A stretch of DNA of 28,617 nucleotides, from the IMG/VR virus record IMGVR_UViG_3300026097_000075, positions 1 to 28,617 of that record; one strand, given 5' to 3'. Shown here piece by piece: positions 16,649 through 24,546 of the stretch (the first letter of the stretch is position 1; the number at the start of each line of letters is the position of its first letter). Under the pieces are notes generated by a model. It did no database searches and was not told the DNA's origin. It saw nothing but the letters and a program-made list of their open reading frames with translations. The translations under genes and the position numbers were made by a program. The stretch is from a virus.

Positions 16649-17861
16649 CACAGAAGCAAAGGTAATATCTGCGGTACTAGAGGATAAGCAAGTCCATGTT
16701 TTACTTCAGGCAAATGTAGATAACCTTATGCGGACTCACAACGATGTTTGGGAGTTTGTTCGCAGCTATTTTGAAAAGAATGCATCCGTTCCTCCAGCAT
16801 CTTTGGTTGTTGAAAAGTTTAGAGACTTTCAACCAGTAGAAGGCATAGGGGCTACCAAGCACCACCTAGAAGAGCTACAGTCCGAGTTTCTTAACGATAG
16901 CCTCAAAGATATGCTGCGATCTGCTGCAGAGGAAATCCAGACAGGCAATGGTGGCTCTGCTTTAGAAAACCTTATCGGTGGCACATCTCAGCTTAAAAAA
17001 GAAACTTCTACAATTCGAGACATTGACGCCACAGACATTGAGTCTGCGTTGGCATATTTTGAAGACCTTAAGGCAAAGCAGGCAGCTGGATCTGTTGGAA
17101 TTAAAACAGGTCTGCCAGGTTTTGATGGCTATTTGCCAGCTGGAATTATGCCAGGACAGCTTGGAGTATTTCTTGCATATCCTGGTATCGGTAAGTCTTG
17201 GCTGTCGCTATATTTTGCTGTGCAGGCATGGAAGCAGGGCAGGTCTCCATTAGTTATTAGCCTTGAGATGTCAGAGACTGAGGTTCGTAATCGTGTCTTT
17301 ACCATCATGGGCGAAGGACTTTGGTCACATAGAAAGCTTAGCTCTGGAGATGTAGAGCTTGACACATTAAAGATGTGGCACAGCAAACACCTACAAGGCA
17401 AGCCAGAGTTTCACATTATCTCTAATGACACTGGCGGAGACATCACTCCATCTGTGCTAAGGGGAAAGATTGATCAGTACAGGCCAGACTTCGTAATTGT
17501 TGACTACCTTCAGCTTATGAGCCCAAACCAAAAATCAGATAACGAAACGGTTCGCATGAAAAATCTTTCTCGTGAGCTAAAGCTAATGGCTATCTCCGAA
17601 GAGGTTCCTATTATTGCAATTTCTTCTGCAACGCCAGATGACGTTACAAAACTAGAAACAGTGCCCACCCTGGGTCAGACAGCATGGTCACGCCAAATCG
17701 CTTACGACGCTGACTGGGTCATGGCTTTGGGTAGAGCAAGCAATAGCGATGTCATGGAATGTGTCTTCCGCAAAAATCGTCATGGTTTTATGGGGGAGTT
17801 TATGGTTCAGGTAGACTTTGACAAGGGTCACTATAAGTACAAAGACGTTGAAGGCTTGTAA
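16641..17861 (+). CDS. dnaB-like: DnaB-type replicative DNA helicase
   Basis: This 406-residue helicase is expected to form a hexamer that unwinds DNA at the fork and interacts with primase. Residues about 5-65 correspond to a DnaB N-terminal-type helical domain. The RecA-like C-terminal motor has the P-loop YPGIGKSW with Lys185 and Ser186. The DnaB-type segment ISLEMSETEVRNR follows, and the Walker B motif FVIVDYLQLM has Asp288. A likely arginine finger lies in the C-terminal region (FRKNRHGFMGEF). It is slightly shorter than the E. coli enzyme at about 470 residues, mostly in the N-terminal domain and linker. The neighbours are a small helical protein upstream (8 bp overlap) and primase downstream (TAATG overlap), giving a compact primosome cassette. 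Confidence 0.95.
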   Translation: MANTEAKVISAVLEDKQVHVLLQANVDNLMRTHNDVWEFVRSYFEKNASVPPASLVVEKFRDFQPVEGIGATKHHLEELQSEFLNDSLKDMLRSAAEEIQTGNGGSALENLIGGTSQLKKETSTIRDIDATDIESALAYFEDLKAKQAAGSVGIKTGLPGFDGYLPAGIMPGQLGVFLAYPGIGKSWLSLYFAVQAWKQGRSPLVISLEMSETEVRNRVFTIMGEGLWSHRKLSSGDVELDTLKMWHSKHLQGKPEFHIISNDTGGDITPSVLRGKIDQYRPDFVIVDYLQLMSPNQKSDNETVRMKNLSRELKLMAISEEVPIIAISSATPDDVTKLETVPTLGQTAWSRQIAYDADWVMALGRASNSDVMECVFRKNRHGFMGEFMVQVDFDKGHYKYKDVEGL

Positions 17862-18796
17862 TGGCAAACAAAGATAGCCTGAAAGTTTATACTCCAGAAC
17901 AAGTAAAGAGAATTCTTGTTGGAAGCGGTTTAGAAATTCAGTCCGAGGTTGACTCTGACTACATTGTATTTTGTCCTTTCCACGCAAACAACAGAACGCC
18001 TGCGGGTGAGGTTGATAAGATTAAGGGAACTTTCTTTTGCTTTTCTTGTCACCATGTTTGCGATCTTGTAGAGGTTGTCATGCATCAGACCAACAGAACA
18101 TACTTTGAGTCTGTTAGATTTATTAAGAGCAAAGAGGCTAACTCTAGCATCGAGCTTGAAATAGAACAAAGATTGCAGACAAAAGAAATGTACAGACAGT
18201 TTGACGAGTTGTTAGTAAAACGTCTCGCAGCTACCTCCCTAGAGTCTCCCAGGGCAAAGACATACTATGCTGGGCGTAAAATTACAGAAGAATCGATGCG
18301 CAAGTTTGATCTAGGATATTCTGAAGCACAGGACATGGTCACAATACCAGTCCACGCTCCAGACGGTATGCTGCTTGGCTTTGTTGGGAGATCTGTTGAG
18401 GGAAAGCAGTTTAAGAATACACCAGGATTGCCCAAGTCTAAAACAATGTTTAACCTAAACAGAGTCAAGGCATCAAGAAATGTTTATGTTGTAGAATCAG
18501 CTTTCGATGCGATTAGACTAGACCAGTGCGGGTTTCCGGCGGTAGCAACATTGGGTTCTAATGTGTCTAATATCCAAGTGGACTTGCTAAAGAAATACTT
18601 CAATGATATAATTGTCATTGCAGATAATGACGAAGCTGGCGGAAACATGGTAGATAGGTTAAACAAAAAGCTATCTTCTCGCGTTTCGGTTATTCGTCTA
18701 GACGCTAAATACAAAGACATTGGTGATATGGAAGATGAAGACATTAAAGCCCTAAGCTTTGATTTCGCAAATTCTATATCGTCAATATTCAAATAA
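17861..18796 (+). CDS. dnaG-like: DnaG-type DNA primase
   Basis: This 311-residue primase synthesises RNA primers for lagging-strand replication. The N-terminal zinc site is Cys38-Pro-Phe-His41 with Cys60-Phe-Ser-Cys63, a CHC2-type zinc-binding domain. The catalytic TOPRIM domain shows VVESAFDAI with Glu212 and ADNDEAG with Asp255 and Asp257, the acidic residues that bind metal. It is about half the length of cellular DnaG and lacks the C-terminal helicase-binding domain, which is usual for phage primases. The start is the ATG of a TAATG overlap with the helicase gene. It is the last gene before the 48 bp AT-rich leader of the SSB gene, so a transcript boundary or regulatory point may follow. 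Confidence 0.95.
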   Translation: MANKDSLKVYTPEQVKRILVGSGLEIQSEVDSDYIVFCPFHANNRTPAGEVDKIKGTFFCFSCHHVCDLVEVVMHQTNRTYFESVRFIKSKEANSSIELEIEQRLQTKEMYRQFDELLVKRLAATSLESPRAKTYYAGRKITEESMRKFDLGYSEAQDMVTIPVHAPDGMLLGFVGRSVEGKQFKNTPGLPKSKTMFNLNRVKASRNVYVVESAFDAIRLDQCGFPAVATLGSNVSNIQVDLLKKYFNDIIVIADNDEAGGNMVDRLNKKLSSRVSVIRLDAKYKDIGDMEDEDIKALSFDFANSISSIFK

Positions 18797-18844
18797 AATA
18801 TATACACATATATCAATAAATATCAATTAAGTATAGGAGAACAT
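18797..18844 (+). promoter_or_regulatory. AT-rich leader of the SSB gene with tandem repeat and strong ribosome binding site
   Basis: This is the longest gene-free stretch between replication genes. It contains ATATAT-ACAC-ATATAT (18798-18813), a weak inverted repeat. ATATCAATAA (18810-18819) is directly followed by ATATCAATTAA (18820-18830), and then by the ribosome binding site AGGAGA (18835-18840), 4 bases before ATG. T4 gene 32 is repressed by its own SSB binding an unstructured A/U-rich mRNA leader, and this leader has the same character. It could instead hold a promoter, but I cannot place convincing -35 and -10 boxes. Confidence 0.5.
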
Positions 18845-19498
18845 ATGAGTGTAGTTAAGGGACTAGCAAACATTAATGCTTTGCTGGATAAGCCCAAGTA
18901 TGACAGTGACAAGCCACGAGTCCGTTGGCTTAAGCTGGCAGACGGACAATCTGTAAAGATCCGTTTTATCGAAGAGCTGGACGAAGATTCGGCCAACTAC
19001 GATGCAGAGCGTGGACTCTCTCTGGTAGTGAAAGAGCACACCAACCCCAAGGACTACCGCCGCAAGGCTGTAGACACGATGGAGACAGAAGGTCGAGACT
19101 GGGCGCAGGAAATGCACCAGAAAGACCCCAAGGCTGGATGGGGCGGTAGGCTTCGGTTCTACTGCAACGTTCTTGTTGAGGATGGTCTAGAAGACCCATA
19201 TGTTGCTATCTGGTCAATGGGTGTTGGCAAGCAGTCACCATTCAATACCATTAGAGACTACGCACTTGAGACGGGTAGCGTTTCAAATCTTACCTTTAAG
19301 CTAAAGCGAAATGGTCAAGGTGTTGAGACTAACTACACGCTCATCCCTGGTGTTCCAGACAGTGAACCCCACGACTGGAGTTCTGTTAAGCCATATGATC
19401 TTAACTCTGCTCTTTCCCACGTGCCATACGCAGATCAGGAAGCCTACTACCTTGGCTTTGACACACCTTCTGTGACCGCTTCTAACGTGGAGTGGTAA
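18845..19498 (+). CDS. Single-stranded DNA-binding protein, T4 gp32-like
   Basis: This 217-residue protein coats single-stranded DNA at the fork and in recombination. It has the gp32-like layout: a basic N-terminal arm, then strands with LKLADGQSVKIRF, a middle segment ending RLRFYCNVLVED, then VAIWSMGVGKQSPFNTIRDY and the characteristic TFKLKRNGQGVETNYTLIPG strand pair. In T4 gp32 a zinc finger sits in the middle; here the equivalent region has a single Cys and no zinc site is visible. The C-terminus is not strongly acidic, unlike many SSBs. It has the best ribosome binding site of the replication cluster, which fits a protein needed in high copy. It lies between primase and polymerase. Confidence 0.85.
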   Translation: MSVVKGLANINALLDKPKYDSDKPRVRWLKLADGQSVKIRFIEELDEDSANYDAERGLSLVVKEHTNPKDYRRKAVDTMETEGRDWAQEMHQKDPKAGWGGRLRFYCNVLVEDGLEDPYVAIWSMGVGKQSPFNTIRDYALETGSVSNLTFKLKRNGQGVETNYTLIPGVPDSEPHDWSSVKPYDLNSALSHVPYADQEAYYLGFDTPSVTASNVEW

Positions 19499-19504
19499 TA
19501 AAGT

Positions 19505-22500
19505 ATGGCATATGTTGGCTTGCATGTTCACACTCACTACTCGCTCTTTGACGGTATTGCTACCCCACAAGAGTATGTAGATCGTGCCCAAGAGCTGGGT
19601 ATGACCGCTTTGGCGATTACTGACCACGGCTCTCTTTCTGGTCACAGGGAGATGTTTCGGGCTGCAAAAGAAAAGAACATCAAGCCAATCCTTGGCGTGG
19701 AGGGCTATATAACCGAAGATAGGTTCGATCAACGCGATCGGGATAGTAGAGAAGGTCCTTTGGACCTGGTATATAACCATATAGTCCTCCTAGCCAAGAA
19801 CCAAAAAGGTTTAGAAAACCTTAACAAGCTAAACGAAATTGCTTGGACAGAGGGCTTTTACAAGAAGCCACGTATCGACTATGAAGTTTTAGAGAAGTAC
19901 AAGGAAGGCCTTGTAGTCACCTCTGGCTGCCTTAGTGGAACTCTTGCTAAGGCGATTGAGGCTGGAGAATTGGCAGAAGCCAAGCGTCAAATCGAATGGC
20001 ACCACAAGGTATTTGGAGACGACTATTACATTGAGGTAATGCCTCATAACCCAGCAGAAATGAATCACCAGCTGCTTGCTCTAGCAGATGAGTTTGGAAT
20101 TAAAGCGGTAGTAACGCCAGACTGCCACCACGCACACACGGGGCAGAAAGAGATTCAAGAGCTTAAGCTTATTCTTAATACATACAGCAATAAGATTCAG
20201 AAAGACGCTACCTTTGAAAAGTCAAAGAAGCACGAAAACCTAAAAGATAGACTTAACTATCTTTATGGCGAAAGAGATATTTCATTTGACAACTTTGACA
20301 TTCACCTTTTGTCAGACGAAGAGATGCGTGACCAGATGGGTTCGCAGGGCATTGACCGTGAAGATATCTATCAACACACTATTGAGATTGCAGATAAGAT
20401 CGAGGAATACGAAATCCGTGACGGCCTTGACCTACTTCCAGCACAATATCAAAACCCCTACAACGAGCTTTCTACTTTAGCAATTGAGGGGCTTAAAGAG
20501 CGTGGTGTGTATAAAGAAGAGGGCTATATGGAGCGCCTCGAAGAAGAGATGGGCATAATCGAAAGCAAGAACTTCGGCCCATACTTCCTAGTTGTACGCA
20601 ACATGATTAACTGGGCAAAGAAGGAAGGCATCCAAGTAGGCCCTGGGCGTGGCTCCTCTGCTGGCTCCCTGCTGTGTTACGCGCTGGGTATCACAGACAT
20701 TGACCCTATCAAGTATGGCCTGCTGTTCTTTAGATTTATTAATCCAGAACGTAATGACTTCCCAGATATTGATACTGATATCCAGGACACCCGTCGTGAA
20801 GAGGTAAAAGATTATCTTGTTAGACAGTATCGTCACGTTGCATCTATCGCAACATTCTTAGAGTTTAAAGACAAAGGGGTTATCCGAGACATTGCTAGAG
20901 TCTTGCACATCCCGCTGACAGACGTAAACAAAGTTAGCAAATTGTTTGACACCTGGGATGAGTACCTTACCTCTAAGCAAACCAGAGAGTTCCGTGAAAA
21001 ATACCCAGAGGTTGAGAAATATGGAGATCAGCTTCGTGGTCGTATTCGTGGCACTGGTATCCACGCTGCTGGTGTTGTTACAGCCAAGGAGCCAATTTTC
21101 CGCCACGCACCAATGGAAACACGAAACTCTCCAGGCAGTGGTGAGCGCATTCCGGTGGTTGCAGTAGACATGGAAGAGGCAGAACGTATCGGTCTAATTA
21201 AGATTGATGCTTTGGGGCTAAAGACTCTTAGTGTTTTGCAAAATACCTTAGACATTATTAAAGAGCGACACCGAAAAACAATTAACTTGTTAAAGATTGA
21301 TTTGTCAGATGACGCGGTATATCAAATGCTTTCCAATGGTCACACTAAGGGCATATTCCAGTGTGAGGCTACACCATATACCAACCTGTTGATGAAGATG
21401 GGGGTTCGAAACTTTGATGAGCTAGCTGCCTCTAACGCTTTGGTCCGACCTGGTGCAATGAATACTATCGGTAAAGACTACATTGAGCGCAAGAAGGGGC
21501 GTCAGGGCATTACCTATCATCACGATGTCATGAAAGAGTTTACCGGAGAAACCTACGGTTGTATTTTGTACCAGGAGCAGGTCATGCAAGCCTGTGTAAA
21601 CCTTGGGGGTATGTCTATGGTCGAGGCCGACAAGGTTCGTAAGATTATTGGTAAGAAGAAAGACGCTAAAGAGTTTGATGTCTTTAAGGATAAATTCGTA
21701 GAAGGTGCATCCAGATACATGGCTCCAAACTTAGCAAAAGATCTGTGGCAAGACTTTGAGGCACACGCTGGATATTCTTTTAACAAGTCTCACGCTGTGG
21801 CATACTCTACGCTATCCTATTGGACGGCTTGGCTAAAGTACTACTACCCACTTGAGTTTATGTTTGCTATTCTTAAAAACGAGAAAGACAAGGATGCACG
21901 CACAGAGTACCTGATTGAGACCAAGAGAATGGGCATCCCCATCCGACTCCCACACGTAAATGACTCAGATGTAGACTTTAAAATTGAAGGTAACGGCATT
22001 AGGTTTGGCCTTTCTTCAATTAAATATATTTCAGACAACATCGCTGGAAAGTTTCTCGAAGCTAGACCCTTTAGCTCTTATGCGCAGCTAGAAGAGTTTG
22101 CAATGAAAAAGGGTACAGGGGTAAACAGCAGATCTTTGCAAGCCCTAAGAATTATTGGTGCAGCAACATTTGAGGATCAGCCACGCAACGAGGATGAGAT
22201 TAGAGAAAATCTATATGAGTATTTAAATCTTCCAGAGTTTAACATCACTGTTCCTTCTCACTACCATGCGTTTATTAATCAGGTAGAGGAGTTTGAGGAA
22301 AAGGGGTCGTTTATCTTAATGGGTATGGTCAAGAGCATAAAAAGGGGCAAGGGGTGGTCACGTGTTGAAATACTAGATAAGACTGGCTCTGTCGGTATCT
22401 TTGACGAAGAGCAGACAGCCATTGAAACTGGTAAGACATACATACTTCTTGCTAGCGACAATAGGATTGTTTCTGCTATTCCGGGCGATGAGATTAGGCA

Positions 22501-22777
22501 GTCAGACGCCGCCTTGATCAAGTTCTTAAACTATAAGATGTTGCCATACAAAGAAGATGAGATGTACGTTGTATCTTTTAAACCACGCACAACTAAAGCT
22601 GGAAAGAAGATGGCAACGCTAACTTTGGCAGACAGCGGAAGAGACCTTCACTCTGTGGTTGTATTCCCCACAACGTTTGCTAAAGCATATATGAAGATTC
22701 AGGAGGGGAATGCTTACACATTCTCTTTTGGAAAAACAAGAGACGGGACAGTGATATTGGAGGATATACATGTTTGA
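19505..22777 (+). CDS. dnaE-like: DNA polymerase III alpha subunit (DnaE type)
   Basis: This 1090-residue replicative polymerase is of DnaE rather than PolC type, since the PHP domain is at the very N-terminus and no exonuclease is inserted. The PHP domain (about 1-280) has a complete candidate metal set: His7, His9, Asp16, His41, Glu66, His92, Cys142, Asp206 and His208. The polymerase core has GPGRGSSAGS at 379-388, catalytic Asp421 and Asp423 in PDIDTD, and the third Asp568 in IKIDALGLK. The C-terminal 160 residues form an OB-type domain (TTKAGKKMATLTLADSG). It lacks roughly the last 70-100 residues of cellular DnaE. I cannot point to a clear clamp-binding motif, and no clamp gene is in the window. 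It overlaps the next gene by 8 bp. Confidence 0.97.
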   Translation: MAYVGLHVHTHYSLFDGIATPQEYVDRAQELGMTALAITDHGSLSGHREMFRAAKEKNIKPILGVEGYITEDRFDQRDRDSREGPLDLVYNHIVLLAKNQKGLENLNKLNEIAWTEGFYKKPRIDYEVLEKYKEGLVVTSGCLSGTLAKAIEAGELAEAKRQIEWHHKVFGDDYYIEVMPHNPAEMNHQLLALADEFGIKAVVTPDCHHAHTGQKEIQELKLILNTYSNKIQKDATFEKSKKHENLKDRLNYLYGERDISFDNFDIHLLSDEEMRDQMGSQGIDREDIYQHTIEIADKIEEYEIRDGLDLLPAQYQNPYNELSTLAIEGLKERGVYKEEGYMERLEEEMGIIESKNFGPYFLVVRNMINWAKKEGIQVGPGRGSSAGSLLCYALGITDIDPIKYGLLFFRFINPERNDFPDIDTDIQDTRREEVKDYLVRQYRHVASIATFLEFKDKGVIRDIARVLHIPLTDVNKVSKLFDTWDEYLTSKQTREFREKYPEVEKYGDQLRGRIRGTGIHAAGVVTAKEPIFRHAPMETRNSPGSGERIPVVAVDMEEAERIGLIKIDALGLKTLSVLQNTLDIIKERHRKTINLLKIDLSDDAVYQMLSNGHTKGIFQCEATPYTNLLMKMGVRNFDELAASNALVRPGAMNTIGKDYIERKKGRQGITYHHDVMKEFTGETYGCILYQEQVMQACVNLGGMSMVEADKVRKIIGKKKDAKEFDVFKDKFVEGASRYMAPNLAKDLWQDFEAHAGYSFNKSHAVAYSTLSYWTAWLKYYYPLEFMFAILKNEKDKDARTEYLIETKRMGIPIRLPHVNDSDVDFKIEGNGIRFGLSSIKYISDNIAGKFLEARPFSSYAQLEEFAMKKGTGVNSRSLQALRIIGAATFEDQPRNEDEIRENLYEYLNLPEFNITVPSHYHAFINQVEEFEEKGSFILMGMVKSIKRGKGWSRVEILDKTGSVGIFDEEQTAIETGKTYILLASDNRIVSAIPGDEIRQSDAALIKFLNYKMLPYKEDEMYVVSFKPRTTKAGKKMATLTLADSGRDLHSVVVFPTTFAKAYMKIQEGNAYTFSFGKTRDGTVILEDIHV
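22759..22764 (+). promoter_or_regulatory. Shine-Dalgarno GGAGGA inside the end of the polymerase gene
   Basis: GGAGGA lies within the last codons of the polymerase gene, 5 bases before the ATG at 22770. It supports this start for the MazG-like protein and its coupling to polymerase translation. Confidence 0.75.
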
Positions 22778-23093
22778 CGAAAGAGCAGCACAGGTACATG
22801 CAACAGCAAAAGAAAAGGGCTTCTGGCCCGAAGGCAATGTCGATGACATTTTCATAGCAAAGCAGTGCATGATGGTTGTTTCTGAGGTAACAGAGACCAT
22901 GGAGGCTATTCGAAAGGATAAAGGCGCTGAAGAAATAGTTTCAGAATTAGCAGACATCCTTATTAGAACTCTAGATCTTTATGAGGGGCTAAAGAGAAGC
23001 GGGTATGTCTCTGGTTTATCGCTAACCGCAGCCTTTAACAACAAGACAGACTATAACAAGACAAGACCAGAAAGGCACGGTGTCAGATTTTGA
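22770..23093 (+). CDS. MazG-like NTP pyrophosphohydrolase
   Basis: This 107-residue all-helical protein carries the MazG-type metal-binding signature: Glu39 and Glu42 in SEVTETMEA, and Glu59 and Asp62 in VSELADILIRTLDLYEG. The family hydrolyses (d)NTPs or modified nucleotides to the monophosphate and pyrophosphate; phage members are proposed to clean or rebalance the nucleotide pool or lower the host alarmone ppGpp. The gene overlaps the DNA polymerase gene by 8 bp and has a good internal ribosome binding site, so polymerase and pool enzyme are made together. The substrate cannot be read from the sequence. Confidence 0.85.
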   Translation: MFDERAAQVHATAKEKGFWPEGNVDDIFIAKQCMMVVSEVTETMEAIRKDKGAEEIVSELADILIRTLDLYEGLKRSGYVSGLSLTAAFNNKTDYNKTRPERHGVRF

Positions 23094-24100
23094 CAGTAAC
23101 ACTAGAAGAGGCTTTAGCTCAGCTAGATCCTAAAATTAGAAAAACCCTTGGCAGTGGTGTAGGTATTGAGATTACAAAACAGCCCACGCCTAGCTTCGGC
23201 TTAAACAGAGCTTTAGGGGGAGGGTTGCCCTATGGACGACAAGTACTTGTTTGGGGAAGTAAGTCCAGCGCCAAGTCTTCTATGCTTTTGCAAACCATTG
23301 GAATGGCACAGAAGGAGGGAAAGCTCTGCGCATGGATTGATGCAGAGATGTCTTACTCCGAAGATTGGGCTCGGGGACTTGGGGTAGACACAGAGCAGCT
23401 AATCTATTCTCAAGCCCGTACCATTAATGAAATGGTTGACGTAGGTGTTGCCCTTATGGAGGCTGGCGTAGACCTCATTGTAGTGGATAGTATTACATCC
23501 CTGCTACCTGCAATCTACTTTGAGAAGGGCACTGAGGACCTTAAACAGCTAGAAAACACCAAGCAGATTGGTGCAGAGTCTAGAGACTTTAGCAACGCAT
23601 GGAAAATGATTAACTATGCTAACAATAAAGTTAAGCCAACGTTGTTTATCTTGATCTCACAGTCTCGCAACAATATTAATGCTATGTATACTAGCCAGCA
23701 ACCATCTGGTGGTCAGTCTACAAAGTTTTACTCTTCTACAGTTATTAAGCTGTTTAGCTCTGAGTCAGACAATCAGGCACTCAAGGGAAAAATTCCTGTA
23801 GGAGACAAGCTAATTGAGGAAAAGATTGGTCGCAAGATTCGCTGGGAGCTTCAGTTTTCAAAGACATCTGCTGGCTTCCAGTCTGGAGAATATGACTTCT
23901 ACTTCAGGGGTGACAGCATTGGCGTAGACGAGATTGCGGATCTTGTAGACACTGCCGAGCTTGCTGGTATCGTAGAAAGAACTGGAGCATGGTACATCCT
24001 TCCCGACGGCTCTAAAGTCCAGGGTAGAGATGGGTTTGTCAACAAGGTAAAAGAAGATGAAGATCTTCGCAAACAGATTGCGGAGAAGCTAAATGGCTAA
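23090..24100 (+). CDS. recA-like: RecA/UvsX-like recombinase (TTG start)
   Basis: This 336-residue protein catalyses strand exchange in recombination and repair. The N-terminal part (SFGLNRALGGGLPYGRQVLV) is typical of the RecA core. Walker A is GSKSSAKSS (residues 56-64): Ala61 stands where the consensus P-loop has Gly, and Lys62 and Ser63 are kept. T4 UvsX also deviates at this position. Glu86 (IDAEMS) matches the catalytic Glu of RecA, and Walker B has Asp133 (LIVVDSI). The DNA-binding loop L2 region is around SQQPSGGQSTKFYSS. The start is TTG in a 4 bp TTGA overlap with the MazG-like stop, with AAAGGCACGG upstream; no early in-frame ATG exists. The C-terminus overlaps the next gene by 8 bp. 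Confidence 0.93.
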   Translation: MTVTLEEALAQLDPKIRKTLGSGVGIEITKQPTPSFGLNRALGGGLPYGRQVLVWGSKSSAKSSMLLQTIGMAQKEGKLCAWIDAEMSYSEDWARGLGVDTEQLIYSQARTINEMVDVGVALMEAGVDLIVVDSITSLLPAIYFEKGTEDLKQLENTKQIGAESRDFSNAWKMINYANNKVKPTLFILISQSRNNINAMYTSQQPSGGQSTKFYSSTVIKLFSSESDNQALKGKIPVGDKLIEEKIGRKIRWELQFSKTSAGFQSGEYDFYFRGDSIGVDEIADLVDTAELAGIVERTGAWYILPDGSKVQGRDGFVNKVKEDEDLRKQIAEKLNG

Positions 24101-24275
24101 CAGATACACTGTGTATCAGGGTAATTTTGTTTGCCACGAGTGTCGTTCTATAGTGCCAAATATGAGGTTTTACCCTTGGTCTAAAGAGATGACGTGGCTT
24201 TGCTCTAGCAACCACATGACAAAGGTAAGCCTACAAACTAAAAAAACAAAGAGAGACTATGACAGAAAAAAGTGA
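24093..24275 (+). CDS. Small zinc-ribbon protein between recombinase and resolvase genes
   Basis: This 60-residue protein has Cys14-His15-Glu-Cys17 and, 20 residues on, Cys37 and His41, which could make one zinc knuckle. The C-terminal 15 residues are strongly basic (KKTKRDYDRKK), consistent with nucleic-acid binding. It overlaps the recombinase gene by 8 bp and the next gene by 17 bp, so it is embedded in the recombination operon. Its function is unknown; a recombination mediator or DNA-binding accessory would fit the context. Confidence 0.65.
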   Translation: MANRYTVYQGNFVCHECRSIVPNMRFYPWSKEMTWLCSSNHMTKVSLQTKKTKRDYDRKK

Positions 24276-24546
24276 GGGTAAGCGTATTGGAGCAAAGCTA
24301 CACAAGAACTCCGGTCGTAATACCAAAAAGGGTGATGCTTCTTGGTACAACTTCGTAATTGACTTTAAAGAGGTTGGCAAGAGCTTTACTTTAAATAAAG
24401 ATGTCTGGGCAAAAGCTACAACGGATGCCTTGAAATCTAATAAGGACCCTGCTATAGTTGTAGTACTGGGTCAAACACAAAAAACAAGACTGGCAGTTGT
24501 CGAGCTGTCATTGCTAGAACAACTGTTAGAAGAGAGAGAACAATGA
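24259..24546 (+). CDS. PD-(D/E)XK nuclease, Hjc-like Holliday junction resolvase candidate
   Basis: This 95-residue protein has a compact signature: Lys24-Gly25-Asp26, then Asp35-Phe-Lys37 eight residues later, followed by FTLNKDVWAKATTDALKSNK and a hydrophobic strand (PAIVVVLGQ). Gly-Asp...(D/E)xK followed by a helix and strand is the pattern of Hjc-type and related small resolvases. Glu6 or nearby residues could supply the first acidic ligand. The length is slightly below archaeal Hjc (about 120-140). It lies between the zinc-ribbon protein and the DEDD exonuclease and overlaps the latter by 4 bp (ATGA). Junction resolution is inferred; a nicking or repair nuclease is an alternative. Confidence 0.6.
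   Translation: MTEKSEGKRIGAKLHKNSGRNTKKGDASWYNFVIDFKEVGKSFTLNKDVWAKATTDALKSNKDPAIVVVLGQTQKTRLAVVELSLLEQLLEEREQ

Noticed and set aside
18797-18844. Rho-independent terminator after the primase gene
   Set aside because: The only inverted repeat is a six base pair all-A/T stem with no GC-rich stem or U-tract.
19301-19780. Minus-strand 159-codon frame spanning the SSB-polymerase junction
   Set aside because: Crosses two certain + strand genes; no motif.
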